A DNA stretch of 64,000 nucleotides, taken from contig JAJTXY010000013.1 in NCBI GenBank assembly GCA_021463865.1, positions 1-64,000 of the forward strand, written 5' to 3'. A model generated the notes under the pieces. It was not told the DNA's origin and made no database searches. It saw only the letters and a program-made list of their open reading frames with translations. Below are positions 43,685-54,339 of the stretch, piece by piece. A program made the position numbers and the translations under genes. Each line of letters starts with the position of its first letter. Position 1 is the stretch's first letter. Origin of the DNA: Anaerolineae bacterium (GTDB taxonomy: Bacteria > Chloroflexota > Anaerolineae > Aggregatilineales > J027).

Positions 43685-46600
43685 TGCCTAATTCTCGGCT
43701 CCGCTGCACCAACGCCAGCAACAGCACAAAAATGAAACTCAGATTGATGGCAAAATAGGCCGAATCAATCATGCCGTGTGCAAGGAAATCCGCCATACTG
43801 CCCATCGCGCCTAACACAATCGCCAGCAACACCGGATTGGAATGCCGCACTTGACGATACGCCGCCAGTGCCGTCCGCCAAAATGCGACTTGCAGCCACA
43901 CGCCAATCAAAACCCCGAAAATGCCCAGACGCACCCAATAATCCAACACCACATTATGCGGATGGGAAAGGTCGGGGTCAGCCCATGCTTCGGACAAAAT
44001 ATAGCGCCCCCGATAAGCATACAAAAATTGATCGAGGCCTACCCCCGTAATCGGATGGTCTTTAATCAATTCAAGTGTACTGCGCCATAAGTTGACCCGA
44101 AATAAGGTGGTGCTGTTGCTAAAATCGAAAACGTTGCGGAGTCGAGGAATCAACCGAGATAAGGGAATCAACGCGACCAAACCAGCCACCGCCAATCCAC
44201 CTAATGGCAGCCATGCCCGTCGCCCCTGCCAGCCCAACAGGATGATGGCGAACGCTGCGGGTAGACCAATCGCAATCGCGCCGATACTCTGGGTTAGCAG
44301 CACCGCCAGCAGCATAATCACACCGCCGACACCCGCATAGATCCGTCGCCATGCCCCAACTGGCAAAATGACATAGGCGAAGGCAAACGGCAGACAGCGT
44401 CCCAATTGCAGAGCGACACTGTTCGGTGAGCCATAAATTCCCACTAACCGCTTTGACCCCTCCGGCGTCAACACCACATAGGTTTCGGTGACGTAATTGT
44501 AAAGCCCAACTAAGGCCACCACTGTACCTATCAGAATCATCGCTTCTGCCAAAAGCGACAGGTCTTTTTCTTGAAGACGAGCCACCCGCAACAGCAGGTA
44601 GAATACTAATGGGTCAAAAATCATCGTCCGCAGTTCACGCAGGGCTTCAGGTCGCAAATCGGCCCAAGAGAGGGAAGTAAACGCCAGCCCCAAGAATATT
44701 ATTAACGCGATGTCGAGCGAACTTAGCCGATTCCACACGTTGAGGAGGGCAATATGTGGGGAGATCTTTGACGGGGTGGATACACGGCGCACCTTAGCCC
44801 ATTCATATAACCCACGTCCGATAATGGCGGCGGCACTAATCGCCAACATGACCTCAACCACCGCAATCAACTGCACATAGGCATCTAGGGTAGCGGTGAA
44901 ATAGGCCGACCAAAACAGCACTGCCAACAGGCCCATCAGCGGGCGGTTGAATACGATCACTGCAAAGACCGCCAATGCCGCCAAAGTGCCCCACACAATT
45001 GGCGAATAATAGGCCACACTCATGGAGGTAAGGCTGACGATCAAGGCTGGAGTATCGCGCCGCAAAAAGGTTGTGACCATATCGCCCCACGAGAGGACAA
45101 CGCCAACCACAAAAATGAGTGACACGATGAGGGTGAGTGCAACATCGGCGATATTTTGCAGGGCCTCCCGTGAAGGCATCTTGACTTGGCGGAACGGCAA
45201 ACGATAGCCCACCCCCACCATGCCAACAACGGATAATAGGCCAAAGATCGCGGCGATAATCTGCACACGCTTATATGGCAGGGTATCCGGTGCGCTGGCA
45301 ACCGCGAAGCCCGCAATGGCCCAACGATCATCACCCTGCCACGGACGATGCACTATTTCGGCGACATGCAGCCCGTCATCAAGCCCACTGGCAATCGAGA
45401 TTAAATCAGTGGTCGGCTTTCGGCTAGGGGAGGTCAAAATGAGGAAGGATTCACCCTGTTTATTGGTGGGTAATTTATTGGCTTTCTGCCCGTCAATTGT
45501 AATCGCCAGATACGCCACATAATCATCGCGCCGCACCAGCATAGCGAAGTCCGTGCCACGAAAGGTTACTCGAATCGAATTTTGGATGTCATACACATTC
45601 GGGTCATTCGGATCAACGGTTCCCGCATCCGCCCCCAAATCGCTAAACTGCCAATCGCCCTCATAGGTAGTGAAGGGGTTGATGGCGGGATATAGGCCGG
45701 ACAGCAAGGCATCGTTTTTAAATGACAATCCGGCGGCCTGCCATTCCGCCAATCGAGGTGCAATCGCAAAACCTTGAATCGGGTCATCCGCAGGGACATC
45801 CGGTTGCCAATGTTGGACAATCAGCCCGCCAACCCATGCCCATTCGCGTTCGGCGCGACGAAAAGCCGCTTGGGTATAGGCGATTTGATCTGCTGCCGAC
45901 ACCTGCCCCCAAATCGAAGGGGGGCCATTCCAATCGGCAGGCAGTGAATTCCAACCAAAATTACTGCCCCACAGCGCTTTTGACCCGTCGTCATGAGCAA
46001 CCATTTCTTCACGTAGCAAAATCAACCGCGAAAAATTCAGCGTGGCCTCATCGGTGGTGCGGTCATCTGGGGAGGCGTTGTAACCATAGGGTTTGCCCGC
46101 CGCCGCATCAAAAAAATCTTTGCCACCGAGGTCATACATCGCCCGTAGATATAACACGTCGCTCAAATTTTCCGGGCCATCTTCGACATTGGGCGCAAGG
46201 GCAGCAGCGATAACCGTCGCCTGACCATCCGCCTCATGAATGGCAAGATAGGCAGCTTTTAACATCGCTACATAGAGCGCCGGACGGGGATCGAGGCTGC
46301 CCCAATGCTCACGAATATTTGGCTCGTCCCAGACTTGATAGTAATCCACCTTGTCGCTGTACCGTTCGGCAGCGGCCCGCGCAAAATTGGCAAAGGCGTC
46401 TACACTGACGGGTGGAGCAAAGGCATGATCGGGGGCTTCGCGGTGACGTGCCCAACGCGGTGTGCCATCCAGCACCAACACTAATTTTAGGTCGGGATAT
46501 TGGGCAACAGCCTCCACTATCGCGTCATAGGCTAACCAATCGAATGTGCCTTGTTCCAGTTCGACCTGTTCCCAATAGACGGTCTGGCGCAGCCATGTAA

Positions 46601-46847
46601 ATCCAAGCCCGTCAATCGTCTGCAATTGGGTGTTTAATTCGTCGGGGGCATACTGCGTCAATTCGACATTGACCCCACCAATGGATTGACGATAGGGCAT
46701 CGCTTGAATTTCGGTAGCAAGCTCCCAACCACGTATCGCTTTGGCCTCAGCGGAACGGCGATCCAAAATCGCGCCGATACTGACCAGTAGCACTAAACAG
46801 CAAGTCAGAAAAATAACCCAGCGGCGCAGCACAGGTGAGTTCATCAT
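43662..46847 (-). CDS. Fusion: glycoside-hydrolase-like domain and O-antigen ligase (Wzy_C) membrane domain
   Basis: 1061 aa. After an N-terminal membrane helix (about 12-29), a TIM-barrel-like glycosidase domain (about 50-390) has LGFTWLRQTVYWEQVE, KLVLVLDGTPRWAR and VDYYQVWDEPNIREHWG, where the Glu in DEP takes the place of the clan-A acid/base. A beta-sandwich region (about 390-520) follows, then about thirteen membrane helices. The end has HPITGVGLDQFLYAYRGRYI and SHPHNVVLDYWVRLGIFG, the Wzy_C ligase motif. It may process and attach or polymerise surface glycans. Fusion of the two activities is unusual. Confidence 0.8.
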   Translation of the reverse strand: MMNSPVLRRWVIFLTCCLVLLVSIGAILDRRSAEAKAIRGWELATEIQAMPYRQSIGGVNVELTQYAPDELNTQLQTIDGLGFTWLRQTVYWEQVELEQGTFDWLAYDAIVEAVAQYPDLKLVLVLDGTPRWARHREAPDHAFAPPVSVDAFANFARAAAERYSDKVDYYQVWDEPNIREHWGSLDPRPALYVAMLKAAYLAIHEADGQATVIAAALAPNVEDGPENLSDVLYLRAMYDLGGKDFFDAAAGKPYGYNASPDDRTTDEATLNFSRLILLREEMVAHDDGSKALWGSNFGWNSLPADWNGPPSIWGQVSAADQIAYTQAAFRRAEREWAWVGGLIVQHWQPDVPADDPIQGFAIAPRLAEWQAAGLSFKNDALLSGLYPAINPFTTYEGDWQFSDLGADAGTVDPNDPNVYDIQNSIRVTFRGTDFAMLVRRDDYVAYLAITIDGQKANKLPTNKQGESFLILTSPSRKPTTDLISIASGLDDGLHVAEIVHRPWQGDDRWAIAGFAVASAPDTLPYKRVQIIAAIFGLLSVVGMVGVGYRLPFRQVKMPSREALQNIADVALTLIVSLIFVVGVVLSWGDMVTTFLRRDTPALIVSLTSMSVAYYSPIVWGTLAALAVFAVIVFNRPLMGLLAVLFWSAYFTATLDAYVQLIAVVEVMLAISAAAIIGRGLYEWAKVRRVSTPSKISPHIALLNVWNRLSSLDIALIIFLGLAFTSLSWADLRPEALRELRTMIFDPLVFYLLLRVARLQEKDLSLLAEAMILIGTVVALVGLYNYVTETYVVLTPEGSKRLVGIYGSPNSVALQLGRCLPFAFAYVILPVGAWRRIYAGVGGVIMLLAVLLTQSIGAIAIGLPAAFAIILLGWQGRRAWLPLGGLAVAGLVALIPLSRLIPRLRNVFDFSNSTTLFRVNLWRSTLELIKDHPITGVGLDQFLYAYRGRYILSEAWADPDLSHPHNVVLDYWVRLGIFGVLIGVWLQVAFWRTALAAYRQVRHSNPVLLAIVLGAMGSMADFLAHGMIDSAYFAINLSFIFVLLLALVQRSRELGTNLARVQ

Positions 46848-48491
46848 TTAGTTTGTCCAGCGGGGTGTGGAGGTCTGACCATCATTGGTAATTTGGCGGG
46901 GGAGGCCAGAATCCGCCTCAACAACCCAAAGATTATTTTGATACAACACGGCAATTTGCCGACCTGATGGACTCCATGTAAACGGAGTGGCATTTTGTTG
47001 GGTTACTGGGCGAATCCCCTGCAAGCCTTGAGGCGGAAAAACTCGGTTTGGATTGCTGCCGTCCCGATCGGCAATCATCAAATCGTATTCGGTGCCATAG
47101 CTGTTGAGGGGTTCACGGGCTTGCAAAAAAGCAATGCTGAATTGGGCCTGACCATCCGGCCCAACCGAGACAGGGGAATAAACCGGACTAGCCCAAATGC
47201 CCGTCTTGGAAATGAGGCTGTTAAGCGCCAATGATCCGTCGGCTTTAAAAACACCTACATCAAAAATAATACTGTCAGTAGGGGCTTCGTTGCTATGCGA
47301 CGGGCCATGCACCGTCGTTACCACCCATTGCCCATCTTGCGACCATGAGAGGGTAGGTTGCCAAACCCATTCATTCACAATTGCAGTGTTGTAATAAGCG
47401 AAGTTGAGCGCAAACGGCCCAAAATCGCCATTCCCATCACCTGTACCCAGATTTACCAACCCAACTCCATTCGATTTGGCATAGGCAACTTTTGTGCCGT
47501 CCGGTGACCATGCAAAGCGCGTCCCCCAAAACGCAAATTCCCCCGTGACATTATCGGTTATGACCTCATCTATATCTAAGGTATCCCCATCACGCGGATT
47601 GAGCCGGACGACCCATAGATCGTTATAGGCAACCCAGCCTTGAAAACCACCTCCAGCATTGGCGCTCGAATAATAGAGGTTATACGGCTGACCGGGTATC
47701 CATCCCCCCGACAAAATGTTGTTATAGCCCAATGGAATCGGGACAGGACTGTTGGTATCCAAAATCACCCACAATTCGTTAGAAAAGGCCGCATCGTTTG
47801 GGTCATCGGTTTTGCGCGTATACAACAGTTGGCGTCCATCCGCCGATAAATCAAAGACCCTTCCATCAAGGTTGTTATCAGTGGTCAAGGGCATTGGGTT
47901 GCCACTGTTGCCACGTATCATCCATGCCTGCCCGCTCGAAATATAAGCCAGTGTCCCATCAATCACCACAGGTTCAAGGGTATCGGTCTGACCGACAGCG
48001 ACAATTTGATTTTTGGGTTCTTTAATCACGATGCGAGATTTTTCACGGCGGGTACGTTCGGCCCCATCAGCGATGATAATGGTATAGCAGATTTGAACTT
48101 CCCCGTTTTCGCCGCGTTCCAAAATCCGCGTTTCGCCGGGTTCAAGGTTGGTACTGGGTTGCTCAACTTCCTCGAAGTCCAGTGGCTCGGTTTTACTACA
48201 ATCTTCGGTTTCTGTCACGCGCACCACTGTCACCGTCATGCCATCGGTGACTTGGGTGAATTTGGAGGGTGTAACTTCATCCAGTGGGTTGAGAGTGATA
48301 TTGGCCTGTCGCAAAAACTGCTCAACCGACAGAGGTCGATCAAACACAAAGGCCCGCTGTGTGCCATCGGCGATCAGGGCCACCCGAATTTCGCGCTCCC
48401 CCGAATTTTCCGGCTGACAGGCCGCAAGCAGTACCAGCACCACCAATAACATCAGTCCAACTTGCCGCTTCAATGTCATTTCCAAATCCAT
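46848..48491 (-). CDS. Lipoprotein with DUF348/G5 domains and a WD40-like beta-propeller
   Basis: 547 aa. The signal peptide VGLMLLVVLVLLAACQ contains the lipobox LAAC. A DUF348-like domain (VFDRPLSVEQFLRQANITL) precedes a G5 domain (ETRILERGENGEVQICY...REKSRIVIKEP), then PD40/WD40-like repeats with AWSPDGTKVAYAK, SWSQDGQWVVTT and TWSPSGRQIAVLY, about five blades. It is exported and anchored outside. It immediately follows the glycosidase-ligase fusion start (46847/46848), so the two may be one transcript. Role unknown; cell-wall or glycan binding fits the G5 domain. Confidence 0.8.
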   Translation of the reverse strand: MDLEMTLKRQVGLMLLVVLVLLAACQPENSGEREIRVALIADGTQRAFVFDRPLSVEQFLRQANITLNPLDEVTPSKFTQVTDGMTVTVVRVTETEDCSKTEPLDFEEVEQPSTNLEPGETRILERGENGEVQICYTIIIADGAERTRREKSRIVIKEPKNQIVAVGQTDTLEPVVIDGTLAYISSGQAWMIRGNSGNPMPLTTDNNLDGRVFDLSADGRQLLYTRKTDDPNDAAFSNELWVILDTNSPVPIPLGYNNILSGGWIPGQPYNLYYSSANAGGGFQGWVAYNDLWVVRLNPRDGDTLDIDEVITDNVTGEFAFWGTRFAWSPDGTKVAYAKSNGVGLVNLGTGDGNGDFGPFALNFAYYNTAIVNEWVWQPTLSWSQDGQWVVTTVHGPSHSNEAPTDSIIFDVGVFKADGSLALNSLISKTGIWASPVYSPVSVGPDGQAQFSIAFLQAREPLNSYGTEYDLMIADRDGSNPNRVFPPQGLQGIRPVTQQNATPFTWSPSGRQIAVLYQNNLWVVEADSGLPRQITNDGQTSTPRWTN

Positions 48492-48566
48492 TCCACGTTA
48501 TAATCAGCCAACGTTCAAAATCCTAGCACGCCCCTCCACTTGTAGCAAGGAAACATAGGGAAGCAG

Positions 48567-49631
48567 ATGACAAATAATCGTTGGATGCTCTACGGTGCGT
48601 ATGGCTATACGGGTGAATTGGTCGCGGAGGAGGCGCTAAAACGCGGACACAAACCGATCTTGGCAGGGCGCTCGGCGGAAAAACTCATCCCACTGGCCGA
48701 ACGGCTTGGCCTCGAATATCGTGTGTTCAGCTTACACGATAGCACCGCTTTGAAAAATGCCCTCGCTGACGTTGATCTTCTGTTCCATGCCGCTGGCCCA
48801 TTCATCTATACCGCTTCTCCGATGTTGGATGCCTGTGTCGAGACGGGGACAAATTATGTAGATATTACTGGCGAAATCTTGGTATTCCGCAAAACATTCA
48901 AGCGCGACGAAGCGGCCCGTCAAAAAAACATTGCCCTGATTTCGGGGGTCGGGTTCGACATCATTCCAACCGACTGTCTTTCGAGTTATGTCGCCAGCCA
49001 AGTCCTCGAAGCCGTCGAACTAGAAATCGCCTTCCAAGCCATTTCCCAAACCAGTGCCGGAACAGCTAAATCCGCTTTAGCAGGTCTTGGCAAGGGGGGG
49101 ACGGTGCGCCGCGATGGTCAACTCATCCCCTATCCACTCGGCAAGGGGGCTAAACAAATCCGCTTTTCGCATGGCAAAGAGCTTTGGGCCATGCCGATTC
49201 CTTGGGGCGATTTAGAAACGGCCTACCGTGCCACTGGGATTCCCAATATCACCACCTATATGAGCTACCGCCCGCGCATGATTCGCACGGTCAAAACATT
49301 TAGCCCCTTGTTCCCCTATCTGCTGGCAGTCAAACCTGTGCGCCGCCTGATTCAATGGTGGGTGGAAAAACGCATCACCGGGCCAGATGAGCACCTGCGT
49401 CAAAGTGGAAAATCATATATCTGGGCGAAGGCTACCGATAAAAATGGCAATTCCAAAGAGGCGTGGTTGGAAACGATGGAAGCCTATCAATTGACGGCAG
49501 TGGGTGGGGTACGCTGTGTGGAGAAAATTTTTGAGCAGCATCCGGTGGGAGCGCTCACGCCTTCACAAGCGTTTGGAGCAGATTTTGTTTTAGAAATCGA
49601 AGGCACACGTCGCTTGGATAAATTAGACTGA
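48567..49631 (+). CDS. Saccharopine dehydrogenase-like / trans-acting enoyl reductase family protein
   Basis: 354 aa. The Rossmann start is WMLYGAYGYTGELVAEEALKRG, followed by ILAGRSAEKL, the order of the SCCPDH/trans-acting enoyl reductase group. AGPFIYTASPMLDACVETGTNYVDITGE and GVGFDIIPTDCLSSYVA are family motifs. It probably reduces a double bond on a lipid or polyketide, or acts as an NAD(P) oxidoreductase. Its precise substrate is unknown. An AAGGAA site precedes the ATG. Confidence 0.8.
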   Translation: MTNNRWMLYGAYGYTGELVAEEALKRGHKPILAGRSAEKLIPLAERLGLEYRVFSLHDSTALKNALADVDLLFHAAGPFIYTASPMLDACVETGTNYVDITGEILVFRKTFKRDEAARQKNIALISGVGFDIIPTDCLSSYVASQVLEAVELEIAFQAISQTSAGTAKSALAGLGKGGTVRRDGQLIPYPLGKGAKQIRFSHGKELWAMPIPWGDLETAYRATGIPNITTYMSYRPRMIRTVKTFSPLFPYLLAVKPVRRLIQWWVEKRITGPDEHLRQSGKSYIWAKATDKNGNSKEAWLETMEAYQLTAVGGVRCVEKIFEQHPVGALTPSQAFGADFVLEIEGTRRLDKLD

Positions 49632-49749
49632 CAATTGGAAGCCGCCCTATCACGGTGGTATACTCTTCAAGGTTTGGTGCGTGTCATCCCCTACATCAAA
49701 TCGAAACGAATTTTGAATACCCTACTATTTGGATGGAGGACGAAGATCA

Positions 49750-50919
49750 GTGAATCTTCACGAATATCAGGCAAAACTACGCTTTGCCGAATTTGGGATT
49801 CCCGTCCCACGTGGTAAAGTGGCCTTTAACGCAAATGAAGCCTATGAAATCGCCAAAGAATTAGGCGGTGTCACCGTCGTGAAAGCCCAAGTGCATAGCG
49901 GTGGACGCGGCAAGGCAGGCGGGGTCAAAGTTGCTAAGAACCCCGATGAAGCCCGCGAACATGCCAGCAAAATCCTCGGCATGGACATCAAAGGCCACAC
50001 CGTCAACAAAGTGTTAATTGATCCCGGTGCGAACATCAAAGGTGAAATTTATCTCGCCGTAACCAATGACCGTGCCGCCCGCAAGCCGCTCATTATGGCA
50101 AGCTCCGAAGGCGGGATGGATATTGAAGAAGTCAACCGCACCGCACCCGAAAAAATTAAACGCATCCACATTAACCCCCTCATCGGCCTCCGCAGCTATC
50201 AAATTACCGAACTGGCCTCCGGGATCAATCTGCCACACGATTTGTGGAAGCAGTTCGAGAAAATTGCGCTGGGTCTATATGAATGTTATGCCGCCAGCGA
50301 TGCGACCCTATGCGAAATCAACCCCCTCGCCGTTGTAGAAGAATATGGGCAGACCATTTTGAAGGCACTCGACGGCAAAATGACGATTGATGGCAATGGG
50401 TTGGGTCGTCATCCTGAATTAGAGGCCCTGCGCGACACCTCCGAAGAACCCCAAGAGGAAATCACCGCCCGCGAATCTGACCTGAGCTACGTAAAATTAG
50501 ACGGGCAAATCGGCTGTATGGTCAATGGGGCAGGGCTGGCAATGGCAACGATGGACATGACCGCCCACTTTGGCGAACAATATGGCATCGGCCCAGCCAA
50601 TTTCTTGGATGTCGGCGGCGGCGCTGACCCTGAACAGGTGGCGGCAGCTTTACGCATTATCCTGTCCGACAAAAACGTTAAAACGATTCTGATTAACATT
50701 TTCGGTGGCATCACACGCTGCGACGATGTGGCACGCGGCATCATCACGGCCATGAACGAAGTTCCCACCCAACTGCCGATTATCGTCCGGCTCATCGGCA
50801 CGAATCAAGAAGAAGGCTTGGCGATTATCAACAGCGCCAATTTGACCAATATGACCGGGGCCAAGACCCTGTATGAAGCCGCGCAAAAGGCTGTCGAAGC
50901 CGTCCGAGGAGCGAAGTAA
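49750..50919 (+). CDS. sucC: Succinyl-CoA synthetase beta subunit
   Basis: 389 aa from the GTG at 49750 with GGAGG ten bases before; the conserved start is [20 protein letters not shown]. The ATP-grasp domain has [20 protein letters not shown], and the CoA-ligase part has [13 protein letters not shown] and [16 protein letters not shown]. It forms the heterodimer that makes ATP or GTP from succinyl-CoA in the citric acid cycle. SucD starts two bases after its stop. Confidence 0.97.
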   Translation: MNLHEYQAKLRFAEFGIPVPRGKVAFNANEAYEIAKELGGVTVVKAQVHSGGRGKAGGVKVAKNPDEAREHASKILGMDIKGHTVNKVLIDPGANIKGEIYLAVTNDRAARKPLIMASSEGGMDIEEVNRTAPEKIKRIHINPLIGLRSYQITELASGINLPHDLWKQFEKIALGLYECYAASDATLCEINPLAVVEEYGQTILKALDGKMTIDGNGLGRHPELEALRDTSEEPQEEITARESDLSYVKLDGQIGCMVNGAGLAMATMDMTAHFGEQYGIGPANFLDVGGGADPEQVAAALRIILSDKNVKTILINIFGGITRCDDVARGIITAMNEVPTQLPIIVRLIGTNQEEGLAIINSANLTNMTGAKTLYEAAQKAVEAVRGAK

Positions 50920-50921
50920 AG

Positions 50922-51782
50922 ATGGCGATTCTGGTTGATAAAAACACAAAACTGGTTGTGCAGGGCATCACAGGCAAACAAGGCCGATTCCATGCCCAAC
51001 AGATGATTGAATATGGCACGAACGTGGTCGGCGGTGTACGCGCAGGCAAGGGTGGTGAATGGGTACTAGGTAAACCCGTCTTCGACACCGTGAAGGCCGC
51101 CCGTGAAGCAACAGGCGCAAATTGCAGTATTATCTATGTACCCGCCGAGGGTGCTGCCGATGCGATTTTGGAAGCCCTTGACGCGGAAATTGAATTAATT
51201 GTCTGCATCACTGAGGGCATTCCGATTCAAGATATGATGAAAGTCCGCGCCATCTTGGACACCAGCAATTCTCGCTTAATCGGCGCGAACTGCCCCGGTT
51301 TGCTCACCCCCGGCCAAGCCAAAGTCGGCATTATGCCCGGTTATATCGCCACCCCCGGCCCGATTGGGGTCGTTTCCAAGAGTGGTACGCTCACCTATGA
51401 AGCGGTCTATGCCCTGACCCAGCGCGGCATTGGTCAAACCACCTGCGTTGGCATTGGTGGCGACCCCATCAACGGCACCAGCTTCTTGGATGTCTTGCAG
51501 ATGTTTGAAGAAGACCCCAATACCGAAAAGGTCGTGTTGATTGGCGAAATCGGCGGGACGGATGAACAAAAGGCCGCTGATTTTATTGACAAACACATGA
51601 CTAAACCCGTTGTGGCATTCATCGCGGGTCAGCGTGCCCCCGCTGGTAAGACGATGGGCCATGCCGGGGCATTGGTCGAAGGTAATGTGGGGACAGCCGC
51701 CGAGAAGATTGAAAAATTGAAATCGGTGGGTGTTAAGGTCGCATCCTATCCCGAACAAATTCCCGATCTGATTATGCAATAG
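50922..51782 (+). CDS. sucD: Succinyl-CoA synthetase alpha subunit
   Basis: 286 aa. [20 protein letters not shown] begins the CoA-binding domain, [10 protein letters not shown] and [13 protein letters not shown] follow, and [13 protein letters not shown] carries the phosphohistidine used in catalysis. It completes succinyl-CoA synthetase with SucC. The ribosome-binding site AGGAG lies in the last codons of sucC. Confidence 0.97.
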   Translation: MAILVDKNTKLVVQGITGKQGRFHAQQMIEYGTNVVGGVRAGKGGEWVLGKPVFDTVKAAREATGANCSIIYVPAEGAADAILEALDAEIELIVCITEGIPIQDMMKVRAILDTSNSRLIGANCPGLLTPGQAKVGIMPGYIATPGPIGVVSKSGTLTYEAVYALTQRGIGQTTCVGIGGDPINGTSFLDVLQMFEEDPNTEKVVLIGEIGGTDEQKAADFIDKHMTKPVVAFIAGQRAPAGKTMGHAGALVEGNVGTAAEKIEKLKSVGVKVASYPEQIPDLIMQ

Positions 51783-51783
51783 T

Positions 51784-51820
51784 AGCAGTGGGGTGGGGAT
51801 GCCAATTCCCTGCCCCTGCT
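51784..51820 (+). terminator. Hairpin between sucD and the membrane-protein gene
   Basis: AGCAGTGGGGTGGGGA pairs in part with TCCCTGCCCCTGCT, giving a GC-rich stem with small bulges, then TAACCTTTTATG. Two bases after the sucD stop, it could terminate or attenuate read-through. Confidence 0.45.
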
Positions 51821-51829
51821 TAACCTTTT

Positions 51830-54220
51830 ATGTTTAATCCCGCCGACTATGGCCTGACCCTTGAAGAACTTCCTGCATGGATGCGTCCACGTCCACGCGG
51901 GATAGATTGGCCTCTATTGGCGGTCTTAGCGTGTTGTCTGATTGTTGTATGGCCCTTGATTATCAATAGTGGCCTGCCCAATTCCCCTGAAGCCTTGCTT
52001 GAAATGCACCGCATCTATTCAGTCTCCCAAAGTATCCAAGCGGGTGACTTTTATCCCCGTTGGGCACCCGATTTCACTTATGGCTATGGCTCACCCATTT
52101 TCAATTACCTCGCCCCGATGCCCTACTATGTCGGGGGCCTCCACGTCACTATCGCGCAAGCCGAGCCTGAAACCAGTTTTAAGGTTCTGCTGATTTTGAG
52201 CATTTTTACGGGTGGGGTTGGATTATTTGGTTTTATCCGTCAGCGGTGGGGGGCAGTCGCAGGGGTCGTCGGCACGGTGATTTTTCTGTTTTCCCCCTAT
52301 ACCTTGCAAACCGAACCCTACTTACATAGCAATCTTGGCACGGCATGGGCAGGGGCATGGTTTACTGTGGTGTTATGGGCCATTGACCGAGCTTTTCAAT
52401 CCGGACGGGGGCGCGACTTACTTATTTTGGCCTTCACTGCTATGGCCCTGTTGCTCTCGGATGGAACCCTATCCCCTATTCTATTTGCAATTGCCGGGGG
52501 GTGGCTGCTGTGGATGATGCTGTTTAGTGCCAAGCCACTGCATTGGGAAATCACGATGGGCGGTTTTTTGTTGGGGCTGACCCTCGCCGCGTTTTATTGG
52601 ATGCCCGCCTTCTTAGAAAAAGATGCTATTCAATGGCAGACGGTGGCATCCTATCCCGCCGATTACGTCGCACCGAATACGATCAGCGACCTTTTAGTGC
52701 CCCTCCCACCCCTCGATCAATCGGCTCTCAATACGCCGATACGCTTTAATCTCGGCCTTGCTACATGGGTGCTGGCGGTTTTTGGGGGGATATGGATGGT
52801 GATTGGTTTCGTGCGCCGACTGCGTAAACGGACAACGTTCTTAAAATCGCCAGAAGTTGTGTCTTTCTTCATCCCGATTGTCATGATTCTCAGTGGTCTG
52901 ATTTTGGACGATTCGCTGTGGGGGAATGGATTTGAAGCGCTTCAGCCGATGGACTTGCTTGGTGTATTAACGCTTGCATGTGCAATTCTGGCTACGCAGG
53001 TAATGGTCATGATCGAGCAGCTATTGCATCGGCCTATCATGCGTTATGCGGGAGGTGCCATTTTAGTATTGGTGTTGGTCATTTCGTCAGCGCCAGCCTT
53101 TTACGCACCTAGCTTTCGCCCCATCGAAGCGCCCTTTACCGTCAACAGCCTGTTTGAGTTGGAACTGCGCGGTCATGCGTTGGGCACATTTCGACATGGC
53201 TATATGCTACCCAAACAGGCCGCCATTTTGCCTGAACCCTCTACCGCCTTACTCAATTCCTATAACAAAGAGCGCATTTTTAAAGTGCAAACCGAAAGCC
53301 TGCCGCCGTATAGTTTAGTCTCGGTCAATGCCCATGATCCCACTCTCGACGATTTTGGCATTGAAACCCGCCAAGCGACGGACGTGGTAATTTTGACACT
53401 CAACTATCCCGGTTGGCAGGCCGAACTCAATGACCGACCTGTATCTATTGAGAGTGTTCCCACAACAGGCCTTATCCGTATCCCGCTTGAAGCCGGGTCA
53501 AATGATGTAGTGATTCGTTTTGGCAATACCGCCGTTCGCCAATGGGCCACTATCATGAGTCTATTTAGCCTTATTTTGATTGGTGGCTTGACCTATTGGC
53601 TCGATCGCCGTCGCCCCCCCCAAGAACCCGACTACACCACCTCTTGGCTATGGGGTTTTGGCGCGGAACAAAAATGGCTGTTGGCCTTGATCGCTCTCCC
53701 GCTTATTGGCATGAGCATCTGTTTTCGGGCGAATCCATCGCTGATTACCGAAACATCGCCAAGCAGCAGCCCGCCCGCCGGAGCAACGCCACTGCGTTTA
53801 ATCGTGGATGGCGGCATTGGTTTTTTGGGCTATGAGTTCGACAATAGCGTAAATGCTGGCGATACCCTGAATCTGTATGCCTATTGGCGGGCAAATCGGC
53901 CTAATCTGCCGAACTATCAGGTGGCAATACAGGTTTTAGAATCCCGTACCGATACCATTGTGAGCGAAACCCGCTATCGCCACCCTGCCAATTGGCCCAC
54001 CAACCTTTGGCCCACCGAGGGATATATCACCAGCATCTACCAACTGCAATTGCCCGATGATCTGCCTTCAGGCACTTATGAAATTGCTTTGCAGGTCGAA
54101 TCATGTGACCGAATTGATTTGCAGCCGTGCGAAAATGCAGTGGCGCGAAATATTTTTAACCTAAAAGGGGCAGTGGGTTCGAAAATTGTCCTGCCAAGTC
54201 CGCTTACAGTTCAAAATTGA
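51830..54220 (+). CDS. Large GT-C-like membrane protein (YfhO/PTPS-related family)
   Basis: 796 aa. About eleven membrane helices in the first ~590 residues, then an exported C-terminal domain (about 640-796). The N-terminal loop holds FYPRWAPDFTYGYGSPIFNYLAPMPYY, a conserved feature of the bacterial '6-pyruvoyl-tetrahydropterin synthase-related' membrane proteins and of GT-C folds, with Asp-Phe-Thr at the usual catalytic-loop position. It probably transfers a sugar from a polyprenyl-phosphate donor on the outer face. The C-terminal domain looks like a carbohydrate-binding sandwich. No substrate can be named. Confidence 0.65.
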   Translation: MFNPADYGLTLEELPAWMRPRPRGIDWPLLAVLACCLIVVWPLIINSGLPNSPEALLEMHRIYSVSQSIQAGDFYPRWAPDFTYGYGSPIFNYLAPMPYYVGGLHVTIAQAEPETSFKVLLILSIFTGGVGLFGFIRQRWGAVAGVVGTVIFLFSPYTLQTEPYLHSNLGTAWAGAWFTVVLWAIDRAFQSGRGRDLLILAFTAMALLLSDGTLSPILFAIAGGWLLWMMLFSAKPLHWEITMGGFLLGLTLAAFYWMPAFLEKDAIQWQTVASYPADYVAPNTISDLLVPLPPLDQSALNTPIRFNLGLATWVLAVFGGIWMVIGFVRRLRKRTTFLKSPEVVSFFIPIVMILSGLILDDSLWGNGFEALQPMDLLGVLTLACAILATQVMVMIEQLLHRPIMRYAGGAILVLVLVISSAPAFYAPSFRPIEAPFTVNSLFELELRGHALGTFRHGYMLPKQAAILPEPSTALLNSYNKERIFKVQTESLPPYSLVSVNAHDPTLDDFGIETRQATDVVILTLNYPGWQAELNDRPVSIESVPTTGLIRIPLEAGSNDVVIRFGNTAVRQWATIMSLFSLILIGGLTYWLDRRRPPQEPDYTTSWLWGFGAEQKWLLALIALPLIGMSICFRANPSLITETSPSSSPPAGATPLRLIVDGGIGFLGYEFDNSVNAGDTLNLYAYWRANRPNLPNYQVAIQVLESRTDTIVSETRYRHPANWPTNLWPTEGYITSIYQLQLPDDLPSGTYEIALQVESCDRIDLQPCENAVARNIFNLKGAVGSKIVLPSPLTVQN

Positions 54221-54252
54221 ATGCCTCATATGATTTCTACAGGGATAAAATT

Positions 54253-54280
54253 TTGCGACATAACGTGGGGGGACTATAAT
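54253..54280 (+). promoter_or_regulatory. Promoter of the TPR gene
   Basis: TTGCGA (54253-54258) and TATAAT (54275-54280) with a 16-base spacer, 60 bases upstream of the ATG at 54340, which has AAAGGAG. Confidence 0.5.
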
Positions 54281-54339
54281 TTCGTCAATGCTTCAGTTTA
54301 AATATCTTTTTGAACGTTGAAAAAAGGAGCGACCTTTTT

